Positions 47,154 to 55,528 are shown, counted from the stretch's first letter. The stretch is 64,000 nucleotides of DNA from Streptomyces sp. JJ66 (GCF_019303495.1 NZ_JAEVFI010000009.1:1-64000); one strand, 5' to 3'. Numbers and translations are program-made. The notes: generated by a model from the sequence alone, not told the origin.

Positions 47154-48020
47154 TCACACCGGCGGCCACGGGATGGCGGGCCAGTCGCCGCTGGGCAGCG
47201 GGTGCCGCCCACTGCTGAGCAGACCCGCCACCCGCTTGCGCAAGGCCTCCAGCTCGACGTCGCTGAGCAGTGCGGCCAGCTGTCCGGCCAGGGGCGCGCC
47301 GGGCGTGAGGGCGCTCGTCAGACGGTGCAGGGGGTCGCGGAGAGCGTCGGGCAGCGGCTCGCCCGCCCAGCCCCACAGCAGGGTGCGCAGCTTGTCGTCG
47401 GTGTGGAAGGTGACGCCGTGGTCGATGGCGTAGAGCCGCCCGTCGGGCAGGGGCAGCAGGTGGCCGCCCTTGCGGTCGGCGTTGTTGATGACGGCGTCCA
47501 GCACGGCCAGGCGGCGCAGGCGCGCGTCGTCGGCGTGCACCAGCAGCGCGGTATGCCCGGGTTCGGTCTCCGCGAAACCGATCGCCTTCCAGCCGGGCTC
47601 GGGCTGGTCACCGGCGACGAGCGCGAGCAGGCCGTCGGCACCGCTGGGGGGCGCCTCGTCGGCGTCGGGAGGCGGGCCGATCCACTGCTGGCACATGCCC
47701 TGGCCGAACGGGCCGTCGCGCAGCACCGTGGGCGGCACCAGCTCCCAGCCCAGCGCCCGGCACACCGCGTAGGCGGCGACCTCGCGGGCGGCGAGCGTGC
47801 CGGACGGAAAGTCCCACAGCGGGCGCTCTGCGGCGACGGGCTTGTACACGCAGGGCAGGGTGGTGCCGTCGGCGGTGACGGTGCCGTAGAAGACGCCGTT
47901 GGACGCGTCGGCGATGCGCCCGGCGAGCGTCAGCTCACCGTCGGCAAGCAGCCGGGCCGCGGCCTCGGGAGCGGGACCCGGGGCGGCACCGGCGGGCTGC
48001 GGAGACTCGGGGTGGTTCAC
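47154..48020 (-). CDS. PI3/4-kinase-like conserved actinobacterial protein
   Basis: A 288-aa protein of the SCO1664-type family, annotated from a weak resemblance to phosphatidylinositol kinases. The kinase-like parts are [20 protein letters not shown], the Glu helix [19 protein letters not shown] and IDHGVTFH, which looks like a DHG variant of the metal-binding DFG. GTG 48020 overlaps the DUF3090 stop by 4 bp (GTGA), so the two are coupled. Upstream tail is Pro/Ala-rich. Actual activity is unknown; linkage to DUF3090, a phosphatase and mshC is conserved by recollection. Confidence 0.85.
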   Translation of the reverse strand: MNHPESPQPAGAAPGPAPEAAARLLADGELTLAGRIADASNGVFYGTVTADGTTLPCVYKPVAAERPLWDFPSGTLAAREVAAYAVCRALGWELVPPTVLRDGPFGQGMCQQWIGPPPDADEAPPSGADGLLALVAGDQPEPGWKAIGFAETEPGHTALLVHADDARLRRLAVLDAVINNADRKGGHLLPLPDGRLYAIDHGVTFHTDDKLRTLLWGWAGEPLPDALRDPLHRLTSALTPGAPLAGQLAALLSDVELEALRKRVAGLLSSGRHPLPSGDWPAIPWPPV

Positions 48021-48610
48021 GCTTCCCCGCGGCGGTACCCGTTCTGGCGCGGGCAGACGTGACCCTCCGGGTCCAGCGGGAGGCTGCACAGCGGGCACGG
48101 CGGGCGGCCCGCGTTGACGACCTCCATGGCGCGCTTGGCGAACGCCCGCGCCATCGGCCCGGTGATGCGCACGCGCAACATCGGCGGCCCGTTCTCGTCG
48201 TCGTGCAGCAGCCGCTCCTCGGCCTCGGCCATCGACTCCTCGGACTCGGCCTCCACCGCGACGAGCGCCTGCGCCTCGACGACCATGCGCTCGCTGTCAC
48301 TGTCCCAGGCCAGCGCCATCGTGCCCACGCGGAACTCCTCGTCCACCGGCGAGTGCAGCGGCTCGCTGTCGGTCAGCTCGCTGGGCGCGACGGCCGGGAC
48401 GGCGGTGCTGCCGCCGCTGCGCCGCACCACCTCGTCCAGCAGCTCGTCGATCCGCTCGGCCAGCGCCTCCACCTGGGCCTTCTCCAGCGCGACGCTCGTC
48501 GTGCGGCCCTCGGCGGAGGCTTGGAGGTAGAAGGTGCGCCGTCCGGGCAGCCCGACCGTGCCGGCGACGAATCGGTCCGGCGGGTCGTAGAGGAACACCT
48601 GACGGGACAC
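48017..48610 (-). CDS. DUF3090 protein with C-terminal zinc knuckle
   Basis: A 197-aa protein of unknown function found across actinobacteria. It has an N-terminal MSRQVFLYDPPDRFVAGTVG segment, a helical middle and a C-terminal CPLC...HVC cluster that probably binds zinc. GTG 48610 has GGAGCAGGAC upstream. It is translationally coupled to the kinase-like gene and likely forms one functional unit with it and the upstream phosphatase. Some relatives are annotated as repeat proteins, without evidence. Confidence 0.88.
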   Translation of the reverse strand: MSRQVFLYDPPDRFVAGTVGLPGRRTFYLQASAEGRTTSVALEKAQVEALAERIDELLDEVVRRSGGSTAVPAVAPSELTDSEPLHSPVDEEFRVGTMALAWDSDSERMVVEAQALVAVEAESEESMAEAEERLLHDDENGPPMLRVRITGPMARAFAKRAMEVVNAGRPPCPLCSLPLDPEGHVCPRQNGYRRGEA

Positions 48611-48677
48611 GTCCTGCTCCAGAGCACTAGATAATTGGGGTTCAGTGGCACCCTACTGCGCCGGGTGATCCACTGAC

Positions 48678-49388
48678 TCACGCACCGCCCCCGACCGCGG
48701 CGTCACTGTCGCTGCCCGGGGCGGGTGCGGTGCCCCCGGCCTCCCCCTCGGGCTCACGCGGGGCGAGCGCGGCGAGGCTGCCGGTGTCGCCCAGGCGCAC
48801 CAGGAAGGGGCGCAGCGGGGTGTAGCGGATCGCGGTGACGGAGCCGGGCTCGACGCTCACCCGCTGGAAGAGGTCCAGGTGCAGGCCGAGGGCGTCGGCG
48901 ACGACCGATTTGATGATGTCCCCGTGGGAACACATCAGGTACACGGCATCCGCGCCGTGCTCGGCGGTGACGCGCTCGTTCCAGTCGCGCACGGCGTCCA
49001 CGGCACGCTGCTGCATGCCGCGCATCGTCTCCCCGCCGGGGAACGTGACGGAGCTCGGATGCTGCTGGACGGCGGCCATCAACGGCTCCCCGGCCAGCTC
49101 GCTGAGCTTGCGGTTGGTCCAGTCGCCGTACGCGCATTCGGCGATCCGCTCATCCTCGTACAGCGGCAGGTCCGGGCGGGCGTCGGCCAGCGGCTGGAGC
49201 GTCTGGCGGCAGCGCAGCAGCGGGCTGTGGACGGCCAGGGCCAGCGGCAGGTCGGCGAGCCGGGCGGTCAGCGCGGCGGCCTGGGCCTCACCCTGGTCGT
49301 CTAGGGCGACGCCGGGAGTGCGGCCCGCGAGCAGGCCGGAGGTGTTCGCGGTCGATCGGCCGTGGCGCACGAGCAGCAACGTGGGCAT
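48678..49388 (-). CDS. Histidine phosphatase family protein (phosphoglycerate mutase-like)
   Basis: A 236-aa histidine phosphatase. The phospho-acceptor is His in LLLVRHGRSTAN (residue 9 of the chosen start region), with the second His in CSHGDIIK. ATG 49388 is favoured by a -10-like TACCCT at 49396-49401 exactly 7 nt upstream. Upstream of DUF3090 by 67 bp on the same strand, first of a probable three-gene unit. The C-terminal 30 residues are low complexity. Substrate unknown. Confidence 0.9.
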   Translation of the reverse strand: MPTLLLVRHGRSTANTSGLLAGRTPGVALDDQGEAQAAALTARLADLPLALAVHSPLLRCRQTLQPLADARPDLPLYEDERIAECAYGDWTNRKLSELAGEPLMAAVQQHPSSVTFPGGETMRGMQQRAVDAVRDWNERVTAEHGADAVYLMCSHGDIIKSVVADALGLHLDLFQRVSVEPGSVTAIRYTPLRPFLVRLGDTGSLAALAPREPEGEAGGTAPAPGSDSDAAVGGGA

Positions 49389-49574
49389 GGGTGCCAGGGT
49401 AGGCGCCGCCGACACGCGGCGGGCAGCGGTGCCGCTGGGGCGGGTGTCCGGGTGGTGCCCGTAACCCGGGGCGGGGGGCGGGCGTTGGGATGGTGACGGC
49501 CGTGGCGGGGTTGACCCCGAGCCCCCACCACGGCCGCAGATCTGCCCGGGGCGCGTTGCGCGGTGCCGGAGGCG

Positions 49575-50630
49575 TCACGCGGTGCCGGAGCGCTCCAGGG
49601 CCTCGACGCCAGCGCGGAGTGCGGCGATGCGCTCGTCCAGGGTGAACCCGGCCGGGGCGAGGGACAGCGTGGTGACACCGGCTTCGGCGTAGGCGCGCAT
49701 GCGGTCGGCGACGCGCTCGACGCTGCCCAGCAGCGTGGTGGAGTCGATCAGCTGCTGCGGGACGGCCGCGGCGGCGCCGTCCTTGTCGCCAGCCAGGTAC
49801 CTGTCCTGGATCTCGGCGGCTTCCTTCTCGTAGCCCATGCGCTGGGCGAGCTTGTTGTAGAAGTTCTGCTTGCGGCTGCCCATGCCGCCGACGTACAGCG
49901 CGGTGTAGGGCCGGAAGAAGTCGGCGAGGGCGCTGATCTGGTCGTCGTCGCCGATGGCCATGGGGACGGTGGGGCAGATGTCGAAGCCGTCCAGGTCCTT
50001 GCCCGCGGTGGCCCGGCCCGCGCGCACCGGGCCGAGCGTGGTGGCTTCGGCGTGCTCGGGGGCGAAGAAGACCAGCAGGGCGCCGTCGGCGATCTCACCG
50101 GTCTGCTGGAGGTTCTTCGGGCCGATCGCGGCGATGTAGAGCGGTACGTGATCGCGCACCGGGTGGACGGTGAGCTTGATCGGCTTGCCGGGCCCGTCGG
50201 GCAGCGGCAGGGTCCAGTGCTCGCCAACGTGGGTGAGGCGCTCGCGGGACAGCGCCTTGCGGACGATCTCGACGTACTCGCGGGTGCGGGAGAGCGGCTT
50301 GTCGAACTTCACCCCGTACCAGCCCTCGGAAACCTGCGGCCCGGAGACGCCCAGGCCCAGGCGGAACCGGCCGCCGGACAGTGAGTCCAGCGTGGCGGCG
50401 GTCATCGCCGTCATGGCCGGGGTGCGGGCGGGGATCTGGAAGATGCCCGAGCCGACGTCGATGCGTTCGGTCTGCGCGGCGACCCACGCCAGCACCGTGG
50501 GCGCGTCCGAGCCGTAGGCTTCGGCTGCCCAGCACACGGAGTAGCCGAGCCGGTCGGCTTCCTGAGCGACAGCGAGGTTGTCCTGGTCCATCCCGGCGCC
50601 CCAGTAGCCGAGGTTGATCCCGAGCCTCAT
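49575..50630 (-). CDS. LLM-class F420-dependent oxidoreductase
   Basis: A 351-aa luciferase-like TIM-barrel oxidoreductase. It starts MRLGINLGYWGAGMD and contains the family segments GRFRLGLGVSGPQVSEGWYG and VPLYIAAIGPKNLQQ. Such proteins in actinomycetes use coenzyme F420. ATG 50630 has AGGGAG upstream; the longer frame adds nine unlikely residues. Monocistronic, divergent from the aldo/keto reductase relic. Substrate unknown. Confidence 0.92.
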   Translation of the reverse strand: MRLGINLGYWGAGMDQDNLAVAQEADRLGYSVCWAAEAYGSDAPTVLAWVAAQTERIDVGSGIFQIPARTPAMTAMTAATLDSLSGGRFRLGLGVSGPQVSEGWYGVKFDKPLSRTREYVEIVRKALSRERLTHVGEHWTLPLPDGPGKPIKLTVHPVRDHVPLYIAAIGPKNLQQTGEIADGALLVFFAPEHAEATTLGPVRAGRATAGKDLDGFDICPTVPMAIGDDDQISALADFFRPYTALYVGGMGSRKQNFYNKLAQRMGYEKEAAEIQDRYLAGDKDGAAAAVPQQLIDSTTLLGSVERVADRMRAYAEAGVTTLSLAPAGFTLDERIAALRAGVEALERSGTA

Positions 50631-50705
50631 AACCACTCCCTTACTTTCCAGTAACACGGTGGTGTGCGGGACTGTACGCGACCGGCGGAAGCACTCTCAA
50701 CGGTC

Positions 50706-50966
50706 ATGAAGCCGCGCCAGCGCGCCGCGGTGGCCTGCGCGCGTCGCGGCTCGGTCTGGGTTCCCCTGGCTTCGGCCAGGCAGCCCGGCGGGCAGGACGG
50801 GGCAGCGCGGCGGACGGCGACGCTGGCGGGCGCGCGGACGACCGAGCAGTTCACGGAGGCGCTGTCGGTGGAGACGCTTAGTCTTCCAGACGAGATCATC
50901 CGGACGCTGGAGGACGGGTCGGCCCCGGTGCACCGCCAGCCCGACCACGACTGGAGCACGCTGTGA
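50706..50966 (+). pseudogene. C-terminal relic of an aldo/keto reductase
   Basis: The last 45 codons read GARTTEQFTEALSVETLSL then PDEIIRTLEDGSAPVHRQPD and HDWSTL, the typical tail of actinobacterial aldo/keto reductases. Upstream, only about 40 unrelated-looking codons remain open before a start, so the TIM barrel is gone. Codons such as CTT AGT CTT CCA near 50878 are atypical and fit decay. Its stop overlaps the next gene's GTG by 4 bp, probably the old translational coupling. A short functional product is possible but has no catalytic residues. Confidence 0.5.
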
Positions 50967-53230
50967 GCACCTCCGAGGACACGCCCCGCGAGACCGGCCA
51001 CGCGGGCCTGACGGACCGCCGCGCGGGCGGGGAAGGGGACGCGCGGAGCGGGGACGGCGCACCGGACGCGCGGGGCAGCCAGGGCGCGGCCAGGGCGGAC
51101 GAAGCTGAGCGCGGGCCGGGTGCCGGGAGTGGTGGGCCGGCCGGCAAGGCCGCGGAGCTGATGGCCGCCGTGCGGGCGGTGGAGAGCGGGGAGCGGTCGG
51201 CGGCCGAGTTCTACGCCGCGCCCGAGCCGCCGCGCGCGCCCCGCCCGGCCCCGGCCGCCCCGGCGCGTCCCGGACCCGCGCGATCCGGCCCGGAGGCGGG
51301 CGCGGGCGAACCGGTGGCGGTGCCGCCGGAGGTGCCGCAGGTCCTCGCCTCCGGTGGCGCACCCGAGTCGCTGGCCCCGGCCGTGGCCCACGCCCTGGGT
51401 CCTGGCGCCGCGAAGGAGCTGCGGGAAGACCCGTGGCGGCTGCTGGCCGTCGCGGGCGTGCGGCCCGAGCAGGCGGACGCGTTCGCCACGGCGCTGGGGG
51501 CCGAGAGCAGCCCGGGCGAGCCCCGGCGGGCGCAGGCGCTGGCGCAGTGGCTGCTGGAGCGCGCGGCCCGCTCCGGCCACACCGTGCTCGGCGCCGGGGC
51601 GCTGGCGCGCGGGCTGGCCCAGTACGGCGTCCCGCAGCCGGAGGAAGCGGTGCGCGAGGCGGTGGACACCGGGGCGCTCCTGGTATTCGAGGGCGAGCCG
51701 GAGGACGCCGAGGCGCCGGTGCCGCTGTTCGTGGGTCTGGAACGCTGGGCGCTGGCGGAGGAAAGCCTCGCGGACGGCCTGCACCGCCTCCTGAGCACCT
51801 TCGCGGCCCCCGGGGAGGAGGAGACGCGGCGCTGGGCCACGGCGGGCGGGGCCGCGCCCTCGCCCTCGGCGGCCGAGCTGGTGCGGGCGGTGGCGGGCAG
51901 CGGGCTCGTGGTGCACACCGGCGGCGAGGCGGCCCGGGGGGAACCGGCGGCCGTCGTGGCCGCCGCCCGGGCCGTGGGGCTGCGCGCCTGCGCGGCGGTG
52001 CACACGGTGCAGGGCAGGCAGCGGACGGCGGCGCTCATTCCGGCAGCCCCGCGGGCTAGCTCCTCGGACGCCTCGGCGGACCCGGGCGCGCCCGGGGGCA
52101 CGGAACCGCCCGACCCGTCCGGCGGCCAGGGGGCAGGGGCCGCGCACCCCGGCCCCGGTGTGCGGACGGCGGACGAACCGGGCAGGCAGGCAGCGGAGGA
52201 GCCCGGCGGGGAGGCTGCCGTGACCGTCGCCGGGCTGCTGAGCGGGCGGGAGGGCCCGGGGCGGCAGGAGGACGGCACGCTCGCGCTGGACGTGCTGGCC
52301 GTGCTCGACGCGCCGCTGCTGGACGTCGAGACCGCCGCCGCGCTGGTGGAGGCGCTGCCGGACGGGGCACGGCTGGTCCTCAGCGGTGACCCGGCGCTGC
52401 TCGGCTCCGCTGGCCCCGGTGAGGTGCTCGGCGACGTGCTGGCGGCACAGGTGTGCCCGCGGGTGGTGTCCCGCACGCCCGATCCGGGCCCGCTGGGCGA
52501 GCTGGTGTCGGAGGTCGGCGTCGGCGAGCTGACGCAGGTGGAGGCGCCGGGCAGGGAGGTCGTCATCGTGCCGGTGCGGGAGGCGGCCGAGGCCGTGCAC
52601 CGCACCGTGCAGCTGGTGGCCGACTCGGTGCCGCGCGCGCTGGGCATCGAGGCCGCCGACACCCAGGTGATCACGCCGGGGCACGGAGGCGGGGCGGGCA
52701 CGCGGGCGCTGAACGCCGCGCTGAAAGAACGGCTCAACGCTGGCCCCGGCCGCTTCGGCGGTTTCGACCCGGGCGACCGGGTGGTCTATTCCGTGGCGCC
52801 GGGCCGAGTCGTGCTCGGGGCCGTGGCGGGCGCGGACGAGCGCGGGCTGCGGGTGGCGGGGGCGGACGGCTCGGCGTGGACGGTGGCCAGGGACCGCGTG
52901 GGCGTGACCCTGCGGCACGGCTGGGCGATCACCGCGCACCAGGCCGCGGGCCTGCGCTGGCCCGCGGCGGTGGTGGTGCTGCCGGGCGACGCGGTGGAGG
53001 CGCTGGACCGGCCGTGGGTCTACACCGCGTTCGGGCGGGCAGAGCGGCACCTGTCGGTGGTGCATGGCGTGGACTCCGCGCTGCCGCGTGCGGTCGCGGA
53101 GCGGCCGGGGGCGCAGCGCACGACGCGGCTGCGGACGCTGTTGCGCCCCCGGCCGGGGGCGGAGGATCAGCGGGCTGAGACGGCCGGTGCGTCATCCTCC
53201 GGTTCCTCGTCGCCTTCCTCGTCACCGTAA
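50963..53230 (+). CDS. RecD2-like helicase with degenerate ATPase motifs
   Basis: A 755-aa protein built like RecD2. Helix-hairpin-helix-like WRLLAVAGVRPEQADAFA (about residue 160), an ATPase-like core, an SH3-like insert (GDRVVYSVAPGRVVLG), motif V analogue GWAITAHQAAGLRWPAAVVV, motif VI WVYTAFGRAERHLSVVHG. The Walker A position (VVHTGGEAARGEP) lacks GKT, and Walker B reads LDAPLLD where active enzymes have DEAS. It is therefore probably not an ATPase. Long Ala/Pro/Gly linkers fill the N-terminus. GTG 50963 has GGAG 6 nt upstream. Role in DNA metabolism is a guess. Confidence 0.82.
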   Translation: MSTSEDTPRETGHAGLTDRRAGGEGDARSGDGAPDARGSQGAARADEAERGPGAGSGGPAGKAAELMAAVRAVESGERSAAEFYAAPEPPRAPRPAPAAPARPGPARSGPEAGAGEPVAVPPEVPQVLASGGAPESLAPAVAHALGPGAAKELREDPWRLLAVAGVRPEQADAFATALGAESSPGEPRRAQALAQWLLERAARSGHTVLGAGALARGLAQYGVPQPEEAVREAVDTGALLVFEGEPEDAEAPVPLFVGLERWALAEESLADGLHRLLSTFAAPGEEETRRWATAGGAAPSPSAAELVRAVAGSGLVVHTGGEAARGEPAAVVAAARAVGLRACAAVHTVQGRQRTAALIPAAPRASSSDASADPGAPGGTEPPDPSGGQGAGAAHPGPGVRTADEPGRQAAEEPGGEAAVTVAGLLSGREGPGRQEDGTLALDVLAVLDAPLLDVETAAALVEALPDGARLVLSGDPALLGSAGPGEVLGDVLAAQVCPRVVSRTPDPGPLGELVSEVGVGELTQVEAPGREVVIVPVREAAEAVHRTVQLVADSVPRALGIEAADTQVITPGHGGGAGTRALNAALKERLNAGPGRFGGFDPGDRVVYSVAPGRVVLGAVAGADERGLRVAGADGSAWTVARDRVGVTLRHGWAITAHQAAGLRWPAAVVVLPGDAVEALDRPWVYTAFGRAERHLSVVHGVDSALPRAVAERPGAQRTTRLRTLLRPRPGAEDQRAETAGASSSGSSSPSSSP

Positions 53231-53919
53231 TCGCCGTCGTCATCGCCGTCGTCCTCGTCGGCTCCGCCCTTGGCGGGGATGCTCTCGTCCTCGTCGAAGA
53301 CGGTGCTGATGTCATAGCGGCAGACGACGCGGGCGGGGTCGGCTCCGTCGAAGGGCTGGTCAAGCCACTCCCCCGGCTCGGCGGGCTCGTCGTCGGCGAC
53401 GACCCACAGGGTGGAGTCGCCCTCCTCCAGGCCGAACTCCCGGTGCCGGGTGGCCAGCTCGTCGGGCTCGAACTCACCGAAGATCACCCCGAGCGCGGCG
53501 TGCACGCTGCTGCCCGGGGTCTCCGCCTCGCCCTGCGTCAGGTCCACGGCGTCCGGGTCCAGATCGGTGACGCGCTGGGCCTGGGCGAGCAGGCGCAGGG
53601 TGTCGCTGACGGTGTAGTCGCGCCGCATGTAGACGCTCAGCGCGGTCGGTTCGTCAGGTCCGAGGTAGGCGTGGGTGCTCTCGTCGTTCGGGATTTCGAA
53701 GGGCGTGACCTCGTCGTAGGCGCCGTACAGCAGCGCGTCATACGCCTCCCCGGCGGCAGCGAGGGCGTCGTAGGCGGCGTTGACGGCGGCGTCGGCGGCA
53801 GCCCCGCGGGTGCCGCGGGCGCGGCGTTCGATAGCGGCGAGGTGACGGTCGAGGGCGGACTTCAGGGCTTCCACGGACGCGCGTACCTCGGCAGCGGTGG
53901 GCTGCGCAACATCAGACAT
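53167..53919 (-). CDS. Conserved hypothetical protein with acidic C-terminus
   Basis: A 250-aa protein with an N-terminal helical segment, a middle beta-rich domain containing YGAYDEVTPFEIPNDESTHA and YLGPDEPTALSVYMRRDY, and a C-terminal 40-residue run of Asp, Glu and Gly. ATG 53919 lies 7 nt after a -10-like TAGCGT (53927-53932), suggesting a leaderless message. The acidic tail is encoded opposite the Ser-rich end of the RecD-like gene, with a 64-bp overlap. No function known; likely cytoplasmic. Confidence 0.85.
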   Translation of the reverse strand: MSDVAQPTAAEVRASVEALKSALDRHLAAIERRARGTRGAAADAAVNAAYDALAAAGEAYDALLYGAYDEVTPFEIPNDESTHAYLGPDEPTALSVYMRRDYTVSDTLRLLAQAQRVTDLDPDAVDLTQGEAETPGSSVHAALGVIFGEFEPDELATRHREFGLEEGDSTLWVVADDEPAEPGEWLDQPFDGADPARVVCRYDISTVFDEDESIPAKGGADEDDGDDDGDYGDEEGDEEPEDDAPAVSAR

Positions 53920-53966
53920 ACAGCAGACGCTATCCGTAGCCGGGCCCCATCCGCACAATGGATGCG

Positions 53967-54155
53967 ATGCCGGAATATGAATTTCGCGATGTGTACGTAC
54001 CGCGTGGGGTCTCCCGGAGCGCCGCCACGCGTCTGCTGACCGACCAGGCCGAGTACGGCCACTGGGAGCTGGACCGGCTGCGCCTGAACCCGGACGGCAG
54101 CCGCCGGGTGCGGCTGCGCCGCCGGATCATCCGCCAGCTGCGGGCGACGTGGTGA
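53967..54155 (+). CDS. DUF5703 small basic protein
   Basis: A 62-aa protein beginning MPEYEFRDVYVPRGVSR and ending with a strongly basic helix (RRVRLRRRIIRQLRATW). Start ATG 53967 is chosen over ATG 53958 because CACAAT (53954-53959) lies exactly 7 nt upstream as a -10 for leaderless transcription, and the family starts at MPEYEF. Divergent from the acidic protein. A nucleic-acid-binding role would fit the charge but is unproven. Confidence 0.82.
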   Translation: MPEYEFRDVYVPRGVSRSAATRLLTDQAEYGHWELDRLRLNPDGSRRVRLRRRIIRQLRATW

Positions 54156-54188
54156 ACCGCACGGGTCGGCGTCCCCCCTGAACAGCCC

Positions 54189-54219
54189 TGCGGGCCCCGC
54201 CGTGACGGCGGGGCCCGCA
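54189..54219. terminator. 14-bp stem bidirectional terminator
   Basis: TGCGGGCCCCGCCG (54189-54202), loop TGA, CGGCGGGGCCCGCA (54206-54219): a perfect inverted repeat between the convergent DUF5703 and long chaplin genes. Confidence 0.75.
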
Positions 54220-54239
54220 AGGGGCGTGCGCGCGTGGGG

Positions 54240-55070
54240 TCAGCGCTGGGCGGCGACGCGGGCGCGGCGGTACAGCACGTAGCCGCCGAGCATCATGCCG
54301 ACGCCCACCGGGAGCACGGTGCTCAGGCTGGACGCGCCGGTCTCGGCGAGCTGGCCGTGCGGCTCGGAGCGGTCACCGGCCGGGGTGAGGTTGTCCTTCC
54401 CGGCGTCGTGCTCCTTGTCCTCGGGCTGGTTGACACGCGGCGCCTCGGGCTTCTCACCCTCGGGCTTCTCACCCTCGGGCTTCTCGTGGTCCGGCTTCTC
54501 GTGATCGGGCTTCTCGTGATCGGGCTTCTCGTGGTCCGGCTTCTCGTGATCGGGCTTCTCGTGGTCCGGCTTCTCGTGGTCCGGCCACTCGTGGTCCGGC
54601 TTCTCCGGAGAGCCGTTGTTCACGCACTTGTTGCCGAACGCCGGGTTGAGGACGCCGATGACGTCAACACTGTTGCCACAGGCGTTCACCGGCACGTGGA
54701 TGGGGGCCTGGATGGTGTTGCCCGAGACCACGCCGGGCGAGTTCGCCGCCACGCCGTCGGCATCGGCGCCGCCGCCACTGCGGTCACTGGAGCCGTGGTG
54801 GCCGTGGTGCCCGTAGTGGTCGTGGTCGCCGTCGTTCTCGCACCTGTTGCCGAACGCCGGGTTGAGGATGCCGATGACGTTCACGGTGTTGCCGCAGATG
54901 TTCACCGGCACGTGCACTGGCACCTGGATGGTGTTGCCCGAGCCCACACCGGGCGAGTTGGCGGCGGCACCGTCGGCGTCCGCGTCCGCTTGGGCCGCGC
55001 CGCCGGTGAGGGCGAGCACCCCGCCCGCGGCCACGATGGTGATCAGGCCCTTCCTGGTGACCTGTCGCAT
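54240..55070 (-). CDS. chpC: Long chaplin with sortase signal and KPDHE repeats
   Basis: A 276-aa cell-wall chaplin. After a signal peptide (to about residue 28, GGAAQA) come two chaplin domains (NSPGVGSGNTIQVPVHVPVN ... and NSPGVVSGNTIQAPIHVPVN), each with a Cys pair for a disulfide. Then 11 pentapeptide repeats (KPDHE, one WPDHE, KPEGE), a linker, the LAETG sortase motif, a hydrophobic helix and a basic tail. ATG 55070 has AGGAAG upstream. It should be anchored to the wall to carry short chaplins and help aerial hyphae escape the surface. The charged repeat tract is not something I recall in S. coelicolor ChpC. Confidence 0.9.
   Translation of the reverse strand: MRQVTRKGLITIVAAGGVLALTGGAAQADADADGAAANSPGVGSGNTIQVPVHVPVNICGNTVNVIGILNPAFGNRCENDGDHDHYGHHGHHGSSDRSGGGADADGVAANSPGVVSGNTIQAPIHVPVNACGNSVDVIGVLNPAFGNKCVNNGSPEKPDHEWPDHEKPDHEKPDHEKPDHEKPDHEKPDHEKPDHEKPEGEKPEGEKPEAPRVNQPEDKEHDAGKDNLTPAGDRSEPHGQLAETGASSLSTVLPVGVGMMLGGYVLYRRARVAAQR
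54451..54605. repeat. 15-bp tandem repeat coding KPDHE/KPEGE pentapeptides
   Basis: Seven consecutive 15-bp units TTCTCGTGRTCSGGC (54481-54585), a W-coding variant unit (54586-54600) and two TTCTCACCCTCGGGC units before them. Two sub-variants, GGTCCGGC and GATCGGGC, are interspersed, which suggests duplication by slippage or unequal recombination. Confidence 0.85.
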
Positions 55071-55148
55071 GGTTGCTTCCTGTCTTCTTGCTGGCGGGAC
55101 GGCGAGCGGTTCCGCGTAGGCCGCGGGCCTCGGCTCGCCGGAACTGAC

Positions 55149-55181
55149 AGCCCCGGAGCGCATGGCTCGCGCTCCGGGGCT
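55149..55181 (-). terminator. chpH terminator hairpin
   Basis: AGCCCCGGAGCGC (55149-55161) pairs perfectly with GCGCTCCGGGGCT (55169-55181), 13 bp with a 7-nt loop, between the chpH stop and the long chaplin start. The two chaplins thus appear to be separate transcripts. Confidence 0.7.
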
Positions 55182-55218
55182 CGGCATCAAACCCTCACGG
55201 GCTCAGTCAACTGCGACG

Positions 55219-55452
55219 TCAGTCGTTGATGCAGACGTTGCCGAAGGTCGGGTTCAGCACGCCGATGACATCGATCGTGTTGCCGCACAGGTTGATCGGC
55301 ACGTGGACCGGCACCTGGATCACGTTGCCGGACACGACGCCCGGGGAGTTGACAGCGGCACCGTCGGCGTCGGCGTCGGCGACGGCAACGCCCGCACCCG
55401 CGAGAACCAGGCCACCGGTGGCAGCCGCAGCGGCGACGACCTTCTTGATCAT
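55219..55452 (-). CDS. chpH: Short chaplin ChpH
   Basis: A 77-aa secreted short chaplin: signal peptide up to AVADADADGAA, then one mature chaplin domain NSPGVVSGNVIQVPVHVPIN, LCGNTIDVIGVLNPTFGNVC with two cysteines that form the disulfide, ending IND. It assembles into amphipathic amyloid fibres that coat aerial hyphae and lower water surface tension. ATG 55452 has AAGGAGGAACA upstream. Length and the adjacent long chaplin match chpC-chpH of S. coelicolor. Confidence 0.95.
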   Translation of the reverse strand: MIKKVVAAAAATGGLVLAGAGVAVADADADGAAVNSPGVVSGNVIQVPVHVPINLCGNTIDVIGVLNPTFGNVCIND

Positions 55453-55500
55453 TGTTCCTCCTTGTTGGCAATGCGATCCCAGCCACGGACCGCACCCCAT

Positions 55501-55528
55501 GTAACGAGGAGTGCAGGGTGGGGCTACG
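55501..55528 (-). promoter_or_regulatory. Possible BldN-type ECF sigma promoter of chpH
   Basis: On the minus strand CGTAGC (55523-55528) and CGTTAC (55501-55506) are separated by 16 bp, 49 bp before the start. As I recall the sigma-BldN consensus is near CGTAAC and CGTT, and chaplin genes depend on it. The match is by eye. Confidence 0.4.

Noticed and set aside
50627-53065. 812-codon minus-strand frame opposite the RecD-like gene
   Set aside because: Arg/Ala/Pro-rich shadow without motifs; spans the relic and the intergenic region.
54451-54605. Regular 15-bp repeats as a CRISPR array
   Set aside because: No spacers; units are contiguous and keep the reading frame of the chaplin gene.
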